Source of the DNA: Streptomyces sp. Ru62
Lineage (GTDB): Bacteria; Actinomycetota; Actinomycetes; Streptomycetales; Streptomycetaceae
Assembly (NCBI RefSeq): GCF_002920615.1
Contig: NZ_PQSU01000004.1
Span: forward strand, 1-64,000
DNA length: 64,000 bases
Direction: 5' to 3'
In this document: positions 45,943-54,624 of the stretch, piece after piece
Layout of the letters: every line of letters starts with the position of its first letter
How positions within the stretch are numbered: position 1 is the stretch's first letter
Notes under the pieces: generated by a model
Database searches by the model: none
What the model saw: only the letters and a program-made list of their open reading frames with translations
Told to the model about the DNA's origin: nothing
Made by a program: the position numbers and the translations under genes

Positions 45943-46024
45943 TAAACAACAGCCCGAAACCCCACCGTGAGTTAACCCAGCCGCACCGAGTCAGCCGCAC
46001 CGTCGCGGGCCCCCGGAGGATGTC

Positions 46025-47899
46025 GTGAGCGACACACAGACCCTGATCGAGAACCGTCCGCCGTCCGTGGCGGCCCTCTTCCTGGAGCGCGTGGCGGCGA
46101 CACCCGACGCCGAGGCCTACCGCTACCCCGTCCCGCCGTCCGCCGGGCAGGGCCCCGACGACTGGCAGTCGCTCAGCTGGGCGCAGGCGGCCGAGCGGGT
46201 GTACGCGATCGCGGCCGGGCTCATCGACCTGGGCGTCGAGCCCGAGCAGCGGGTGGCGCTCGCCTCCTCCACCCGCGTCGAGTGGATCCTGGCCGACCTC
46301 GGCATCATGTGCGCCGGCGGAGCCACCACCACCGTCTACCCGCAGACCAACGCCGACGAGTCGGCGTTCATCCTCTCCGACTCCCAGAGCCGGGTGCTGA
46401 TCGCCGAGGACGCGGCCCAGCTCGCCAAGGCCGTCGAGAAGTGCGCCGAGCTGCCGGACCTGACGAAGGTCGTCGTCATCGACCCGGCCGGCGTGGAGAC
46501 GGACGACTGGGTGATCACCCTGGCAGAACTGGAGCGGCGCGGCGCCGCCTACCTGGAGCAGCACCCCCAGCTGATCAAGGAGCGGGTCGGCGCGATCACC
46601 AAGGACCAGCTCGCCACCCTCATCTACACCTCCGGCACCACCGGCCGCCCCAAGGGCGTGCGGCTGCCCCACGACAACTGGGCCTACATGGCGAAGGCCA
46701 TCGCCGCGACCGGTCTGATCAGCGGCGAGGACGTGCAGTACCTGTGGCTGCCGCTCGCGCACGTCTTCGGCAAGGTGCTCACCTCCGGGCAGATCGAGGT
46801 GGGGCACGTCACCGCCGTGGACGGCCGGGTCGACAAGATCATCGAAAACCTCCCGGTGGTGCAGCCGACGTACATGGCGGCCGTGCCGCGGATCTTCGAG
46901 AAGGTCTACAACGGCGTCGCGGCCAAGGCCCGTGAGGGCGGCGCGGCCAAGTACAGGATCTTCCAGTGGGCCGCCGAGGTCGCCCGCGAGTACGCCAAGG
47001 CCAGCCAGGACAACTTCCGGCGCACCGGCACCGCCTCCGTGCCGTTCGGGCTCGCCGCCAAGCACAAGGTCGCCGACACCCTCGTCTACGGCAAGCTCCG
47101 CGAGGCCTTCGGAGGGCGGCTGCGGGCCTGCGTCTCCGGCGCCTCCGCGCTCTCCCCGGAGATCGGCTACTTCTTCGCCGGCGCCGGCATCCACATCCTG
47201 GAGGGCTACGGCCTCACCGAGACCTCCGCGGCCTCCTTCGTCAACCCCGGCGAGGCCTACCGCACCGGCACGGTCGGCAAGCCGCTGCCCGGCACCGAGG
47301 TCCGCATCGCCGACGACGGCGAGATCCTGCTGCGCGGCCCCGGCGTCATGGAGGGCTACCACAAGCTGCCCGAGAAGACCGCCGAGGTGCTGGAGTCCGA
47401 CGGCTGGTTCCACACCGGGGACATCGGCGAGCTCTCGCCCGACGGCTACCTGCGCATCACCGACCGCAAGAAGGACCTCATCAAGACGTCCGGCGGCAAG
47501 TACGTCGCCCCGGCCGAGGTGGAGGGGCAGTTCAAGGCGGTGTGCCCGTACGTCTCCAACATCCTCGTGCACGGCGCCGACCGGAACTACTGCACCGCCC
47601 TCATCGCCCTGGACGAGATCGCGATCCGGGAGTGGGCGAAGGAGAACGGGCTGGAGGGCAAGTCGTACGCCGAGATCGTCGCCGCGCCGCAGACGGTGGA
47701 GATGGTCGACGGGTACGTGCGGCAGCTCAACGCCGGGCTCCAGCGCTGGCAGACCATCAAGAAGTTCCGGCTGCTGCCGCGGGACCTCGACGTGGAGCAC
47801 GGGGAGATCACGCCGAGCCTGAAGCTGAAGCGGCCGGTGGTGGAGCGGGAGTACAAGCACCTCATCGAGGAGATGTACGCCGGTACGAAGGAGGCGTAG
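46025..47899 (+). CDS. Long-chain acyl-CoA synthetase (AMP-forming, FadD15-like)
   Basis: A 624-residue ligase activating fatty acids through an acyl-adenylate. The adenylation core has LIYTSGTTGRPKGVRLPH (phosphate loop near 200), LEGYGLTETSAAS, GWFHTGDIGELSPDGYLRI and the catalytic lysine region DRKKDLIKTSGGKYVAP. C-terminal NAGLQRWQTIKKFRLLP is typical of the FAA1/FadD15 branch. GGAGG precedes the GTG at 46025. The palindrome at 45933 suggests repression by a fatty-acid-responsive regulator, but none is encoded nearby. Confidence 0.92.
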   Translation: MSDTQTLIENRPPSVAALFLERVAATPDAEAYRYPVPPSAGQGPDDWQSLSWAQAAERVYAIAAGLIDLGVEPEQRVALASSTRVEWILADLGIMCAGGATTTVYPQTNADESAFILSDSQSRVLIAEDAAQLAKAVEKCAELPDLTKVVVIDPAGVETDDWVITLAELERRGAAYLEQHPQLIKERVGAITKDQLATLIYTSGTTGRPKGVRLPHDNWAYMAKAIAATGLISGEDVQYLWLPLAHVFGKVLTSGQIEVGHVTAVDGRVDKIIENLPVVQPTYMAAVPRIFEKVYNGVAAKAREGGAAKYRIFQWAAEVAREYAKASQDNFRRTGTASVPFGLAAKHKVADTLVYGKLREAFGGRLRACVSGASALSPEIGYFFAGAGIHILEGYGLTETSAASFVNPGEAYRTGTVGKPLPGTEVRIADDGEILLRGPGVMEGYHKLPEKTAEVLESDGWFHTGDIGELSPDGYLRITDRKKDLIKTSGGKYVAPAEVEGQFKAVCPYVSNILVHGADRNYCTALIALDEIAIREWAKENGLEGKSYAEIVAAPQTVEMVDGYVRQLNAGLQRWQTIKKFRLLPRDLDVEHGEITPSLKLKRPVVEREYKHLIEEMYAGTKEA

Positions 47900-47947
47900 C
47901 GCGGTCCGGAGGGGTGGCTCGGGGACCGTCGCGGCCGCGTGCGCGTC

Positions 47948-47980
47948 GTGGTGGTTCGCGCGGTTCCCCGCGCCCCTTTT
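47948..47980 (+). repeat. Dispersed Streptomyces intergenic repeat fragment
   Basis: GTGGTTCGCGCGGTTCCCCG followed by CGCCCCTTTT resembles a short interspersed sequence common between Streptomyces genes. Recognition is from memory of the family and not from a search. Confidence 0.5.
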
Positions 47981-48069
47981 CGTGCTCGCCCGCGCCCGAA
48001 ACGTTCCGTCTTCTGGTCACTTCCGTGACTCACTGCTTATAGGTGCCCCCGGTCTGTCACCCTGACCGC

Positions 48070-49896
48070 ATGGATATGGCGGCCATACCCACGCAACGGG
48101 ACAGCGGCACCCAGCCCGGAGAGACGCGGGGGCGGGCCACGCTGCCCGGGAGCCCTCTCGCTCCGGGTTCGGCCCGCGCGCTCGTGCGGGCCGCGCTGGA
48201 CGCGATGCCCGGGGTCTGCGCGCGGCTCGCCGACGACGCCATGGCCGTCGTCAGCGAGCTGGTCACCAACGCCGTCGTGCACGCCGGCACCGAGGTGCAG
48301 GTCGAATGGCGGCTGGAGGACACCGGCGCGCTCGTGGTCGAGGTGCGCGACCAGCACCCGTCCCGCGCCCCGCGGGACGCCATGAGCGGCGAGGCGCCGT
48401 ACGACACCCCCGAGTACGGGCGCGGCCTGCGCCTCGTCGCCACGCTCGCCGAGTCCTGGGGCGTCACCTACCGCACCGGCGCCAAGACCGTCTGGGCGCG
48501 GCTGCCCCCGGGCGGCAGCGAGGCCCTGGACGGACCCGGCCCCGACCCCGCCCTGGAGGTCGCCGAGGACCTGGCCCCGCAGCCGCACCGCGCCGAGGGC
48601 GACCGGGACTGGCTCGGCCGGGGCGCCCTGTCCTTCCTCGCCGAGGCGTCCGACCTGCTCGCCGGGCAGCTCGACGAGAACCTGGTCGCCGCGCTCACCG
48701 GCCAGCTGATCGTGCCCCGGCTCGCGGACTGGTGCGCGGTCTGGCTGGAGGACGAGGCGACCGTCCGGGGCGGCGCCGGCGGCGGACCGGCCCGGGTCTG
48801 GCACGCCAGCGAGACCCGGATCGAGGAGCTGCGGTGCGCCCTGGAGAAGGAGCCGCCGTGCCCGCCGGGCGGGCTCCGCTCCGGCCCCGAGCCCTACCCC
48901 TGGCCCGGCCACGCGCTCGGCCCCCAGGGCGCCCATGGGACGGCGCTGTCGTACCGGCTCATCGCGGGCGGCCGGCCCCTCGGCACACTGGTCATCGGCC
49001 GGTGCGGGCTGATGGGCTTCCCGGACGAGATCACCGGGCTGGTGGAGGACCTCAGCCGCAGGGTGGCCCTGGCCATCGGCGCGGCCCGCCAGTACGCCCG
49101 CCAGGCCACCATCAGCGCCGTCCTCCAGCGGGGCCTGCTGCCCGGCGCCGTCGCCGAGATCCCCGGCGTGCGCAGCGCGCTGGTGTACGAGCCCTGCGAC
49201 AAGGGCGGCCCCAGCGGCGACTTCTACGACCTGTTCCCGGCGGGCGACGGCCGCTGGTGCTTCGCGGTCGGCGACGTCCAGGGCAAGGGCCCGGAGGCCG
49301 CCGTGGTGATCGGCCTCGCCCGCCCCTGGCTGCGTCTCCTGGCCCGCGAGGGCTACCAGGTCGCCGACGTCCTCGACCGCCTCAACCAGCTCCTCCTGGA
49401 CGACGCCACCGAGGCCGCCGACGCCGCCGCCCGCGCCCTGGTCGCCGTCGGCGGGCGGCCGCTGGCCACCGGGGAGGGCCCGCAGACCCGCTTCCTCTCC
49501 CTCCTCTACGGCGAGCTGACGCCGTACGACGGCGGGGTCCGCTGCACCCTCGCCTCCGCCGGCCACCCGCTGCCGCTCGTCCTCAGCCCCGACGGCACCG
49601 TGCGCACCGCCGCCCGCCCGCAGACCCTGCTCGGTGTGGTGGAGGACGAGACCTACACCAGCGAGACCCTCGACCTGCGCCCCGGCGACAGCCTGCTGTG
49701 CGTCACCGACGGCGTGACCGAGCGGCGCTCCGGCACCCGCCAGTTCGACGACGGCGACGGCCTCGCCCGCGCCCTGTCCGGCTGCGCCGGGCTCGGCGCC
49801 GAGCTGATCGCTGAAAGGATCCGCCGCCTGGTCCACGACTTCGGCGGCGGCCTGCCCGAGGACGACCTGGCCCTGCTGGTGCTCCAGGCGGAGTGA
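48070..49896 (+). CDS. SpoIIE-type PP2C phosphatase with RsbW-like ATPase and GAF domains
   Basis: A 608-residue signalling protein. The N-terminal HATPase domain (about 30-145) has N-box SELVTNAVVHAG, a DQHP acidic site and GRGLRLVATLAESWG. A GAF-like domain (about 180-355) follows, then a SpoIIE phosphatase (about 365-608) with GGPSGDFYDLF, AVGDVQGKGPEAAV, TDGVTERRS and EDDLALLVL, all metal ligands present. Anti-sigma kinase plus phosphatase in one chain could control a partner-switching anti-anti-sigma factor; none is encoded here. The ATG at 48070 is favoured by CACCCT 6 nt upstream; 48043 is an in-frame alternative. Confidence 0.9.
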   Translation: MDMAAIPTQRDSGTQPGETRGRATLPGSPLAPGSARALVRAALDAMPGVCARLADDAMAVVSELVTNAVVHAGTEVQVEWRLEDTGALVVEVRDQHPSRAPRDAMSGEAPYDTPEYGRGLRLVATLAESWGVTYRTGAKTVWARLPPGGSEALDGPGPDPALEVAEDLAPQPHRAEGDRDWLGRGALSFLAEASDLLAGQLDENLVAALTGQLIVPRLADWCAVWLEDEATVRGGAGGGPARVWHASETRIEELRCALEKEPPCPPGGLRSGPEPYPWPGHALGPQGAHGTALSYRLIAGGRPLGTLVIGRCGLMGFPDEITGLVEDLSRRVALAIGAARQYARQATISAVLQRGLLPGAVAEIPGVRSALVYEPCDKGGPSGDFYDLFPAGDGRWCFAVGDVQGKGPEAAVVIGLARPWLRLLAREGYQVADVLDRLNQLLLDDATEAADAAARALVAVGGRPLATGEGPQTRFLSLLYGELTPYDGGVRCTLASAGHPLPLVLSPDGTVRTAARPQTLLGVVEDETYTSETLDLRPGDSLLCVTDGVTERRSGTRQFDDGDGLARALSGCAGLGAELIAERIRRLVHDFGGGLPEDDLALLVLQAE

Positions 49897-49950
49897 CCCC
49901 CACGGTCGCTCCAGGCGGAGCAACGCCGCCGGTGCTGGACAATGGAGGGC

Positions 49951-51183
49951 ATGCCTTCCGCACTCCCCGACGGCGAGCCCGTCCCCACCGACGGCGCGCT
50001 GCCCGCGCACGCGCTCGCCGGGGCCGCCGACCGCCCGCTCGGTTTCTACCTGCACGTCCCGTACTGCGCGACCCGCTGCGGCTACTGCGACTTCAACACC
50101 TACACCGCGACCGAGCTGCGCGGCACCGGCGGAGTGCTCGCCTCCCGCGACAACTACGCGGACACGCTGACCGACGAGATCCGGCTGGCCCGGAAGGTGC
50201 TGGGCGACGACCCGCGCGAGGTCCGCACGGTGTTCGTCGGGGGTGGTACGCCGACGCTGCTGGCCGCCGACGACCTCGTACGGATGCTGGGGGCGATCCG
50301 GGACGAGTTCGGGCTCGCCCCGGACGCGGAGATCACCACGGAGGCGAACCCGGAGTCCGTCGACCCCGCGTACCTCGCCACCCTCCGCGAGGGCGGCTTC
50401 AACCGGATCTCCTTCGGCATGCAGAGCGCCAAGCAGCACGTGCTGAAGGTCCTCGACCGCACGCACACCCCCGGCCGCCCCGAGCGTTGCGTCGCGGAGG
50501 CGCGGGCGGCGGGCTTCGAGCACGTCAACCTGGACCTGATCTACGGCACGCCGGGGGAGAGCGACGACGACTGGCGGGCCTCCCTGGACGCCGCCCTCGG
50601 CGCCGGCCCCGACCACATCAGCGCCTACGCGCTCATCGTGGAGGAGGGTACCCAGCTCGCCCGCCGCATCCGCCGGGGCGAGATCCCGATGACCGACGAC
50701 GACGTCCACGCCGACCGGTACCTGATCGCCGAGGAGATGCTGGGCGCGGCGGGCTTCGACTGGTACGAGGTCTCCAACTGGGCCACCTCCGAGGCGGGTC
50801 GCTGCCTGCACAACGAGCTGTACTGGCGGGGCGCGGACTGGTGGGGGGCCGGGCCGGGAGCGCACTCGCACGTCGGCGGGGTCCGCTGGTGGAACGTCAA
50901 GCACCCGGGTGCCTACGCGGCGGCCCTGGCCTCCGGCCGCTCCCCGGGCGCGGGCCGGGAGCTGCTGTCCGACGAGGACCGGCGGGTGGAGCGCATCCTC
51001 CTGGAGCTGCGGCTGCGGGAAGGGGTCCCGCTGTCCCTGCTGAAGGAGGAAGGGCTCGCGGCTTCCCGACGCGCGCTGGCGGACGGACTCCTCCAGGAGG
51101 GCCCCTACGAGGAGGGGCGGGCCGCGCTGACCCTGCGCGGGCGGCTGCTGGCGGACGCGGTGGTGCGGGACCTGGTGGACTGA
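49951..51183 (+). CDS. hemW: Radical SAM heme chaperone HemW
   Basis: A 410-residue radical SAM protein with the cluster motif C39-x3-C43-x2-C46 in YCATRCGYCDF. FVGGGTPTLL, ITTEANPES, RISFGMQS and the HemN_C region at about 320-400 are HemW-like. HemW binds and delivers heme; true coproporphyrinogen oxidase HemN has an additional N-terminal Cys/Arg pattern absent here. The ATG at 49951 is 7 nt after GACAAT, with GGAGG immediately before; 49942 is an alternative. Confidence 0.9.
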   Translation: MPSALPDGEPVPTDGALPAHALAGAADRPLGFYLHVPYCATRCGYCDFNTYTATELRGTGGVLASRDNYADTLTDEIRLARKVLGDDPREVRTVFVGGGTPTLLAADDLVRMLGAIRDEFGLAPDAEITTEANPESVDPAYLATLREGGFNRISFGMQSAKQHVLKVLDRTHTPGRPERCVAEARAAGFEHVNLDLIYGTPGESDDDWRASLDAALGAGPDHISAYALIVEEGTQLARRIRRGEIPMTDDDVHADRYLIAEEMLGAAGFDWYEVSNWATSEAGRCLHNELYWRGADWWGAGPGAHSHVGGVRWWNVKHPGAYAAALASGRSPGAGRELLSDEDRRVERILLELRLREGVPLSLLKEEGLAASRRALADGLLQEGPYEEGRAALTLRGRLLADAVVRDLVD

Positions 51184-51282
51184 TCACCCCGGCGGGTGAA
51201 TCCCCCCGGAACGCCGGTTCGGTCCCTAACCTGGTTCGTAGGCTGCCGCCGATGGGACGCGGCGGATGTGGAGGCCACGGAG

Positions 51283-51861
51283 ATGACCGCTGTGGACGAG
51301 CGTGGAATGGCCAGGTACCTCGACGAGTTCGAGCCTCCCGAGGGCGTCAGGGCTGAGCTTCTCCGAGGAGTCATCGTGATGATGGCCAGTCCTGATCTGG
51401 TGCACAACCTGATCGTGCTGCACACACAGCGGCAGATGCCCCTTGAGCGGTGGTATCCCCTCCAGACCCAGGACGTCGACATCGCCGGTGAGTCGAGCGA
51501 GCCGGTGCCGGACCTGGTGGTCCTCTCGCCCGACGTCCTGCCGAGTTCGGGGCGGCTGTTGCCCAGTCGGCTGATCACGATGGTGCTGGAGGTCGTCTCG
51601 AAGTACAGCGTCCACCAGGATTACGTGGTCAAGCGCTCGATCTACGCGGCGGGGAAGATCCCTGCCTACCTCGTCGTCGACCCGATCATGGCCCAGTGCG
51701 TTCTGCTGACGAAGCCGGCGGGCCAGGGGGAGGACGCCGACTACCTCAGCCAGGAGATCGTCAAGTTCGGCGATCCGGTGCCCCTGGAGGTTCTCGGGGT
51801 CGAACTGGACACCACCGAGTTCGGAACGTTCCCCGACGTCAGGCCCCACCGCTACCCGTGA
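51283..51861 (+). CDS. Uma2 family (DUF820) putative endonuclease
   Basis: A 192-residue protein of the PD-(D/E)xK superfamily. The fold elements are ELLRGVIVMMASP, the catalytic Asp in VPDLVVLSPDV and the E-x-K region MVLEVVSKYS with YVVKRSIYAAGKIPAYLVVD. Streptomyces carry many copies, and their function is unknown though they resemble restriction-type nucleases. The ATG at 51283 is preceded by CACGGAG only 1 nt away. Its 3' end overlaps the convergent DUF3097 gene by 23 bp. Confidence 0.85.
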   Translation: MTAVDERGMARYLDEFEPPEGVRAELLRGVIVMMASPDLVHNLIVLHTQRQMPLERWYPLQTQDVDIAGESSEPVPDLVVLSPDVLPSSGRLLPSRLITMVLEVVSKYSVHQDYVVKRSIYAAGKIPAYLVVDPIMAQCVLLTKPAGQGEDADYLSQEIVKFGDPVPLEVLGVELDTTEFGTFPDVRPHRYP

Positions 51862-52654
51862 CGAAGTCGATCAGCTCCTCCACCCGCCCCAGCAGCTCCG
51901 GCTCCAGGTCCTTGTAGGACCCCACCCGCTTCAGGATCGCCTGCCACACCGCCCCGGTGTTCTCCGCCGGCCAGCCCAGCGCCCGGCACACGCCCGTCTT
52001 CCAGTCCTGCCCCTTCGGCACCGTCGGCCATGCCGGGATGCCCAGCGACGCCGGCTTCACCGCCTGCCAGATGTCGATGAACGGGTGGCCGACGACGAGC
52101 GCGTGTTCGCTGGTCACCGACTCCGCGATGCGCCACTCCTTCGTCCCCGGCACCAGGTGGTCCACCAGGACGCCCAGACGCGCGTCCGGGCCCGGGGCGA
52201 AGGACTCCACGATCGACGGCAGGTCGTCCACGCCCCCCAGGTACTCCACGACCACGCCCTCGATCCGCAGGTCGTCGCCCCACACCTTCTCGACGAGCTC
52301 GGCGTCGTGCCGGCCCTCCACGTAGATGCGGCCGGCGCGGGCCACGCGCGCGTGTGCCCGGGGGACGGCGACCGAGCCGGAGGCCGTACGGGTGGGACGT
52401 ACCGGCGCCGACGAGGTGGGGCGGACCAGCGTCACCACGCGGCCCTCCAGCAGGAAGCCGCGCGGCTCCAGCGGGAACACCCGGTGCTTTCCGAAGCGGT
52501 CCTCCAGGGTCACCGTGCCCGCCTCGCAGCGGATCACCGCGCCGCAGAACCCGGTGCCGGGCTCCTCCACCACGAGACCCGGCTCGGCCGGGACCTCGGG
52601 GACGGACTTCTGCTTCTTCCAGGGTGGGGTCAGGTCGGAAGAGTACTGGCGCAT
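51839..52654 (-). CDS. DUF3097 family protein
   Basis: A 271-residue actinobacterial protein of unknown function. The N-terminus reads MRQYSSDLTPPWKK. A TOPRIM-like segment IYVEGRHDAELVEKVWGDDLR and LGVLVDHLVPGTKE provide conserved Glu/Asp residues that could bind metal, so a nucleic-acid role is plausible but not shown. The ATG at 52654 follows TATCGT by 7 nt, again with no ribosome site. Convergent and overlapping with the Uma2 gene by 23 bp. Confidence 0.85.
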   Translation of the reverse strand: MRQYSSDLTPPWKKQKSVPEVPAEPGLVVEEPGTGFCGAVIRCEAGTVTLEDRFGKHRVFPLEPRGFLLEGRVVTLVRPTSSAPVRPTRTASGSVAVPRAHARVARAGRIYVEGRHDAELVEKVWGDDLRIEGVVVEYLGGVDDLPSIVESFAPGPDARLGVLVDHLVPGTKEWRIAESVTSEHALVVGHPFIDIWQAVKPASLGIPAWPTVPKGQDWKTGVCRALGWPAENTGAVWQAILKRVGSYKDLEPELLGRVEELIDFVTGSGGA

Positions 52655-52722
52655 TCGGATGACGATAGGAGAAGCCGTACGCCGAGGCGTACGACACGCC
52701 GGGGCCGGCCGGGAAGAGCCGC

Positions 52723-53445
52723 TCAGATCACGCCGAACCGCGTTGCCAGGGCGTCGCGTTGACGGCGGACGAACCCCGCGTCCACCACCGCGCCGTGACC
52801 GGGCACGTACAGCGCGTCCTCGCCGCCGAGCGCCAGCAGCCGGTCCAGGGCGTCCGGCCAGCGGGAGGGGACCGCGTCGGGGCCCGCCTGGGGTTCGCCG
52901 GACTCCTCCACCAGGTCGCCGCAGAACACCACCTCGGGATCGCCGGGGACCAGCACGGCCAGATCGTGCGCCGTGTGGCCGGGGCCCACGTTGGCCAGCA
53001 GCGCCTGGCGGCCGTCGCCGAGGTCCAGCGTCCACTCGCCGGAGACCGCGTGGCGGGGCGGGACCAGCGCGTCCACCGCCTCGTCGGCGTCGGCCGCCGG
53101 CAGCCCGTTGCGGATCGCGTCCAGCCGCAGGTCCGCGCGCTCGTACGCGAACACCGCGTCCAGGCCCACCGCCCCGTACACCTCGACCCCGGCGAACGCG
53201 GCTGCGCCGAAGACGTGGTCGAAGTGGGGATGGGTGAGCGCGAGATGGGTCACACGGCCACCCGCCAGCTCCTCGGCCTGGCCGCGCAGCCGCGCGCCCT
53301 CCGCGAGGCTCGAACCGGCGTCCACGAGCAGTGCCGTACCCTCCCCGAGGACCAGCCCCGCCGTGCAGTCCCAGCCCGGCAGCCGGCACCGGCCCACCCC
53401 CGCGGTCAGCCGCTCCCACCCCAGCTCTTCCCAAGTCACGGTCAT
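52723..53445 (-). CDS. MBL-fold metallohydrolase
   Basis: A 240-residue metallo-beta-lactamase-fold hydrolase. The metal motif is [11 protein letters not shown] (HxHxDH), with a further His in GPGHTAHDL, Asp in VFCGDLVEE and His in VPGHGAVVD. It has no signal peptide. The substrate is unknown; the sequence most resembles general glyoxalase II/lactonase-type members. The start at 53445 follows TAGCGT by 7 nt. It is divergent from hrcA, sharing the stretch that holds the CIRCE element. Confidence 0.85.
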   Translation of the reverse strand: MTVTWEELGWERLTAGVGRCRLPGWDCTAGLVLGEGTALLVDAGSSLAEGARLRGQAEELAGGRVTHLALTHPHFDHVFGAAAFAGVEVYGAVGLDAVFAYERADLRLDAIRNGLPAADADEAVDALVPPRHAVSGEWTLDLGDGRQALLANVGPGHTAHDLAVLVPGDPEVVFCGDLVEESGEPQAGPDAVPSRWPDALDRLLALGGEDALYVPGHGAVVDAGFVRRQRDALATRFGVI

Positions 53446-53511
53446 ACCCGCGACGCTAGCGGTACGAGCCGGTACGGCGGCACGACCTTGCCCAGGGTGT
53501 ACCCGGCAGCC

Positions 53512-53517
53512 GTACAC
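53512..53517 (+). promoter_or_regulatory. hrcA promoter -10
   Basis: TACACT, with TTGCCC about 19 bp upstream as a possible -35, placed 15 bp ahead of the CIRCE element so the operator covers the transcript start. Confidence 0.55.
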
Positions 53518-53531
53518 TGGGCCGGGGAACG

Positions 53532-53558
53532 CTGGCACTCACAAGGGAAGAGTGCCAG
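53532..53558 (+). promoter_or_regulatory. CIRCE operator (HrcA binding site)
   Basis: CTGGCACTC-N9-GAGTGCCAG, a perfect inverted repeat with the 9-nt spacer of the CIRCE consensus (TTAGCACTC-N9-GAGTGCTAA). It sits 50 bp before the hrcA ATG, implying autoregulation of hrcA-dnaJ by heat. Confidence 0.93.
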
Positions 53559-53607
53559 GCGGACGACCCGCAGGGACGAGGGGACGACGTGCTGGAGGTG
53601 CGCGCGA

Positions 53608-54624
53608 ATGCTGAGTGAACGCAGGCTTCAGGTTCTGCGCGCCATCGTCCAGGACTACGTGGGCACCGAGGAGCCGGTCGGTTCCAAGGCGCTCACCGAG
53701 CGGCACAACCTCGGCGTCTCCCCGGCGACCGTCCGCAACGACATGGCGGCCCTGGAGGAGGAGGGGTACATCGCCCAGCCGCACACCAGCGCGGGGCGGA
53801 TCCCCACCGACAAGGGCTACCGGCTGTTCGTGGACAAGCTGGCGGGCGTGAAGCCGATGACCGCGCCGGAGCGGCGGGCCATCCAGAACTTCCTGGAGGG
53901 CGCCGTCGACCTCGACGACGTCGTGGCGCGGACCGTGCGGCTGCTCGCGCAGCTCACCCGGCAGGTCGCCGTCGTGCAGTACCCGTCCCTGACCCGGTCC
54001 ACGGTCCGGCACGTGGAGCTGCTGTCGCTGGCTCCCGCGCGCGTGATGCTCGTGCTGATCACGGACACCGGCCGGGTCGAGCAGCGGATGGTCGACTGCC
54101 CGGCGCCGTTCGGCGAGGCCTCGCTGGCGGATCTGCGGGCGCGGCTCAACAGCCGGGTCGCCGGCCGCCGGTTCACGGACGTGCCGAAGCTGGTCGAGGA
54201 CCTCCCGGACGCCTTCGAGCCGGAGGACCGCGGTACGGTCTCCACGGTGCTCTCCACACTTCTGGAGACACTCGTGGAGGAGAACGAGGAGCGGTTGATG
54301 ATCGGCGGCACCGCCAATCTGACCCGCTTCGGACATGACTTCCCCCTCACGATCCGGCCCGTCCTGGAGGCCCTGGAGGAGCAGGTCGTGCTCCTCAAGC
54401 TCCTCGGCGAGGCGAAGGATCCGGGCGTGACCGTGCGCATCGGGCACGAGAACGCCCATGAGGGACTCAACTCCACCTCCGTCGTGTCGGTCGGCTACGG
54501 TTCGGGCGGCGAGGCGGTTGCCAAGCTCGGCGTGGTCGGACCGACCCGCATGGACTACCCGGGAACGATGGGAGCGGTACGCGCAGTGGCACGGTACGTC
54601 GGACAGATCCTGGCGGAGTCGTAA
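53608..54624 (+). CDS. hrcA: Heat-inducible transcription repressor HrcA
   Basis: A 338-residue repressor binding CIRCE sites. The N-terminal winged helix (about 1-90) reads [37 protein letters not shown] and [14 protein letters not shown]. The GAF-like and dimerisation domains follow. GGAGG lies 10 nt upstream of the ATG at 53608. It heads a two-gene operon with dnaJ, the next start codon coming directly after its stop. Confidence 0.97.
   Translation: MLSERRLQVLRAIVQDYVGTEEPVGSKALTERHNLGVSPATVRNDMAALEEEGYIAQPHTSAGRIPTDKGYRLFVDKLAGVKPMTAPERRAIQNFLEGAVDLDDVVARTVRLLAQLTRQVAVVQYPSLTRSTVRHVELLSLAPARVMLVLITDTGRVEQRMVDCPAPFGEASLADLRARLNSRVAGRRFTDVPKLVEDLPDAFEPEDRGTVSTVLSTLLETLVEENEERLMIGGTANLTRFGHDFPLTIRPVLEALEEQVVLLKLLGEAKDPGVTVRIGHENAHEGLNSTSVVSVGYGSGGEAVAKLGVVGPTRMDYPGTMGAVRAVARYVGQILAES

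Noticed and set aside
48037..50904. A 955-residue minus-strand frame across the phosphatase and hemW genes
   Set aside because: It covers two well-supported genes and the gap between them, which no real gene would do.
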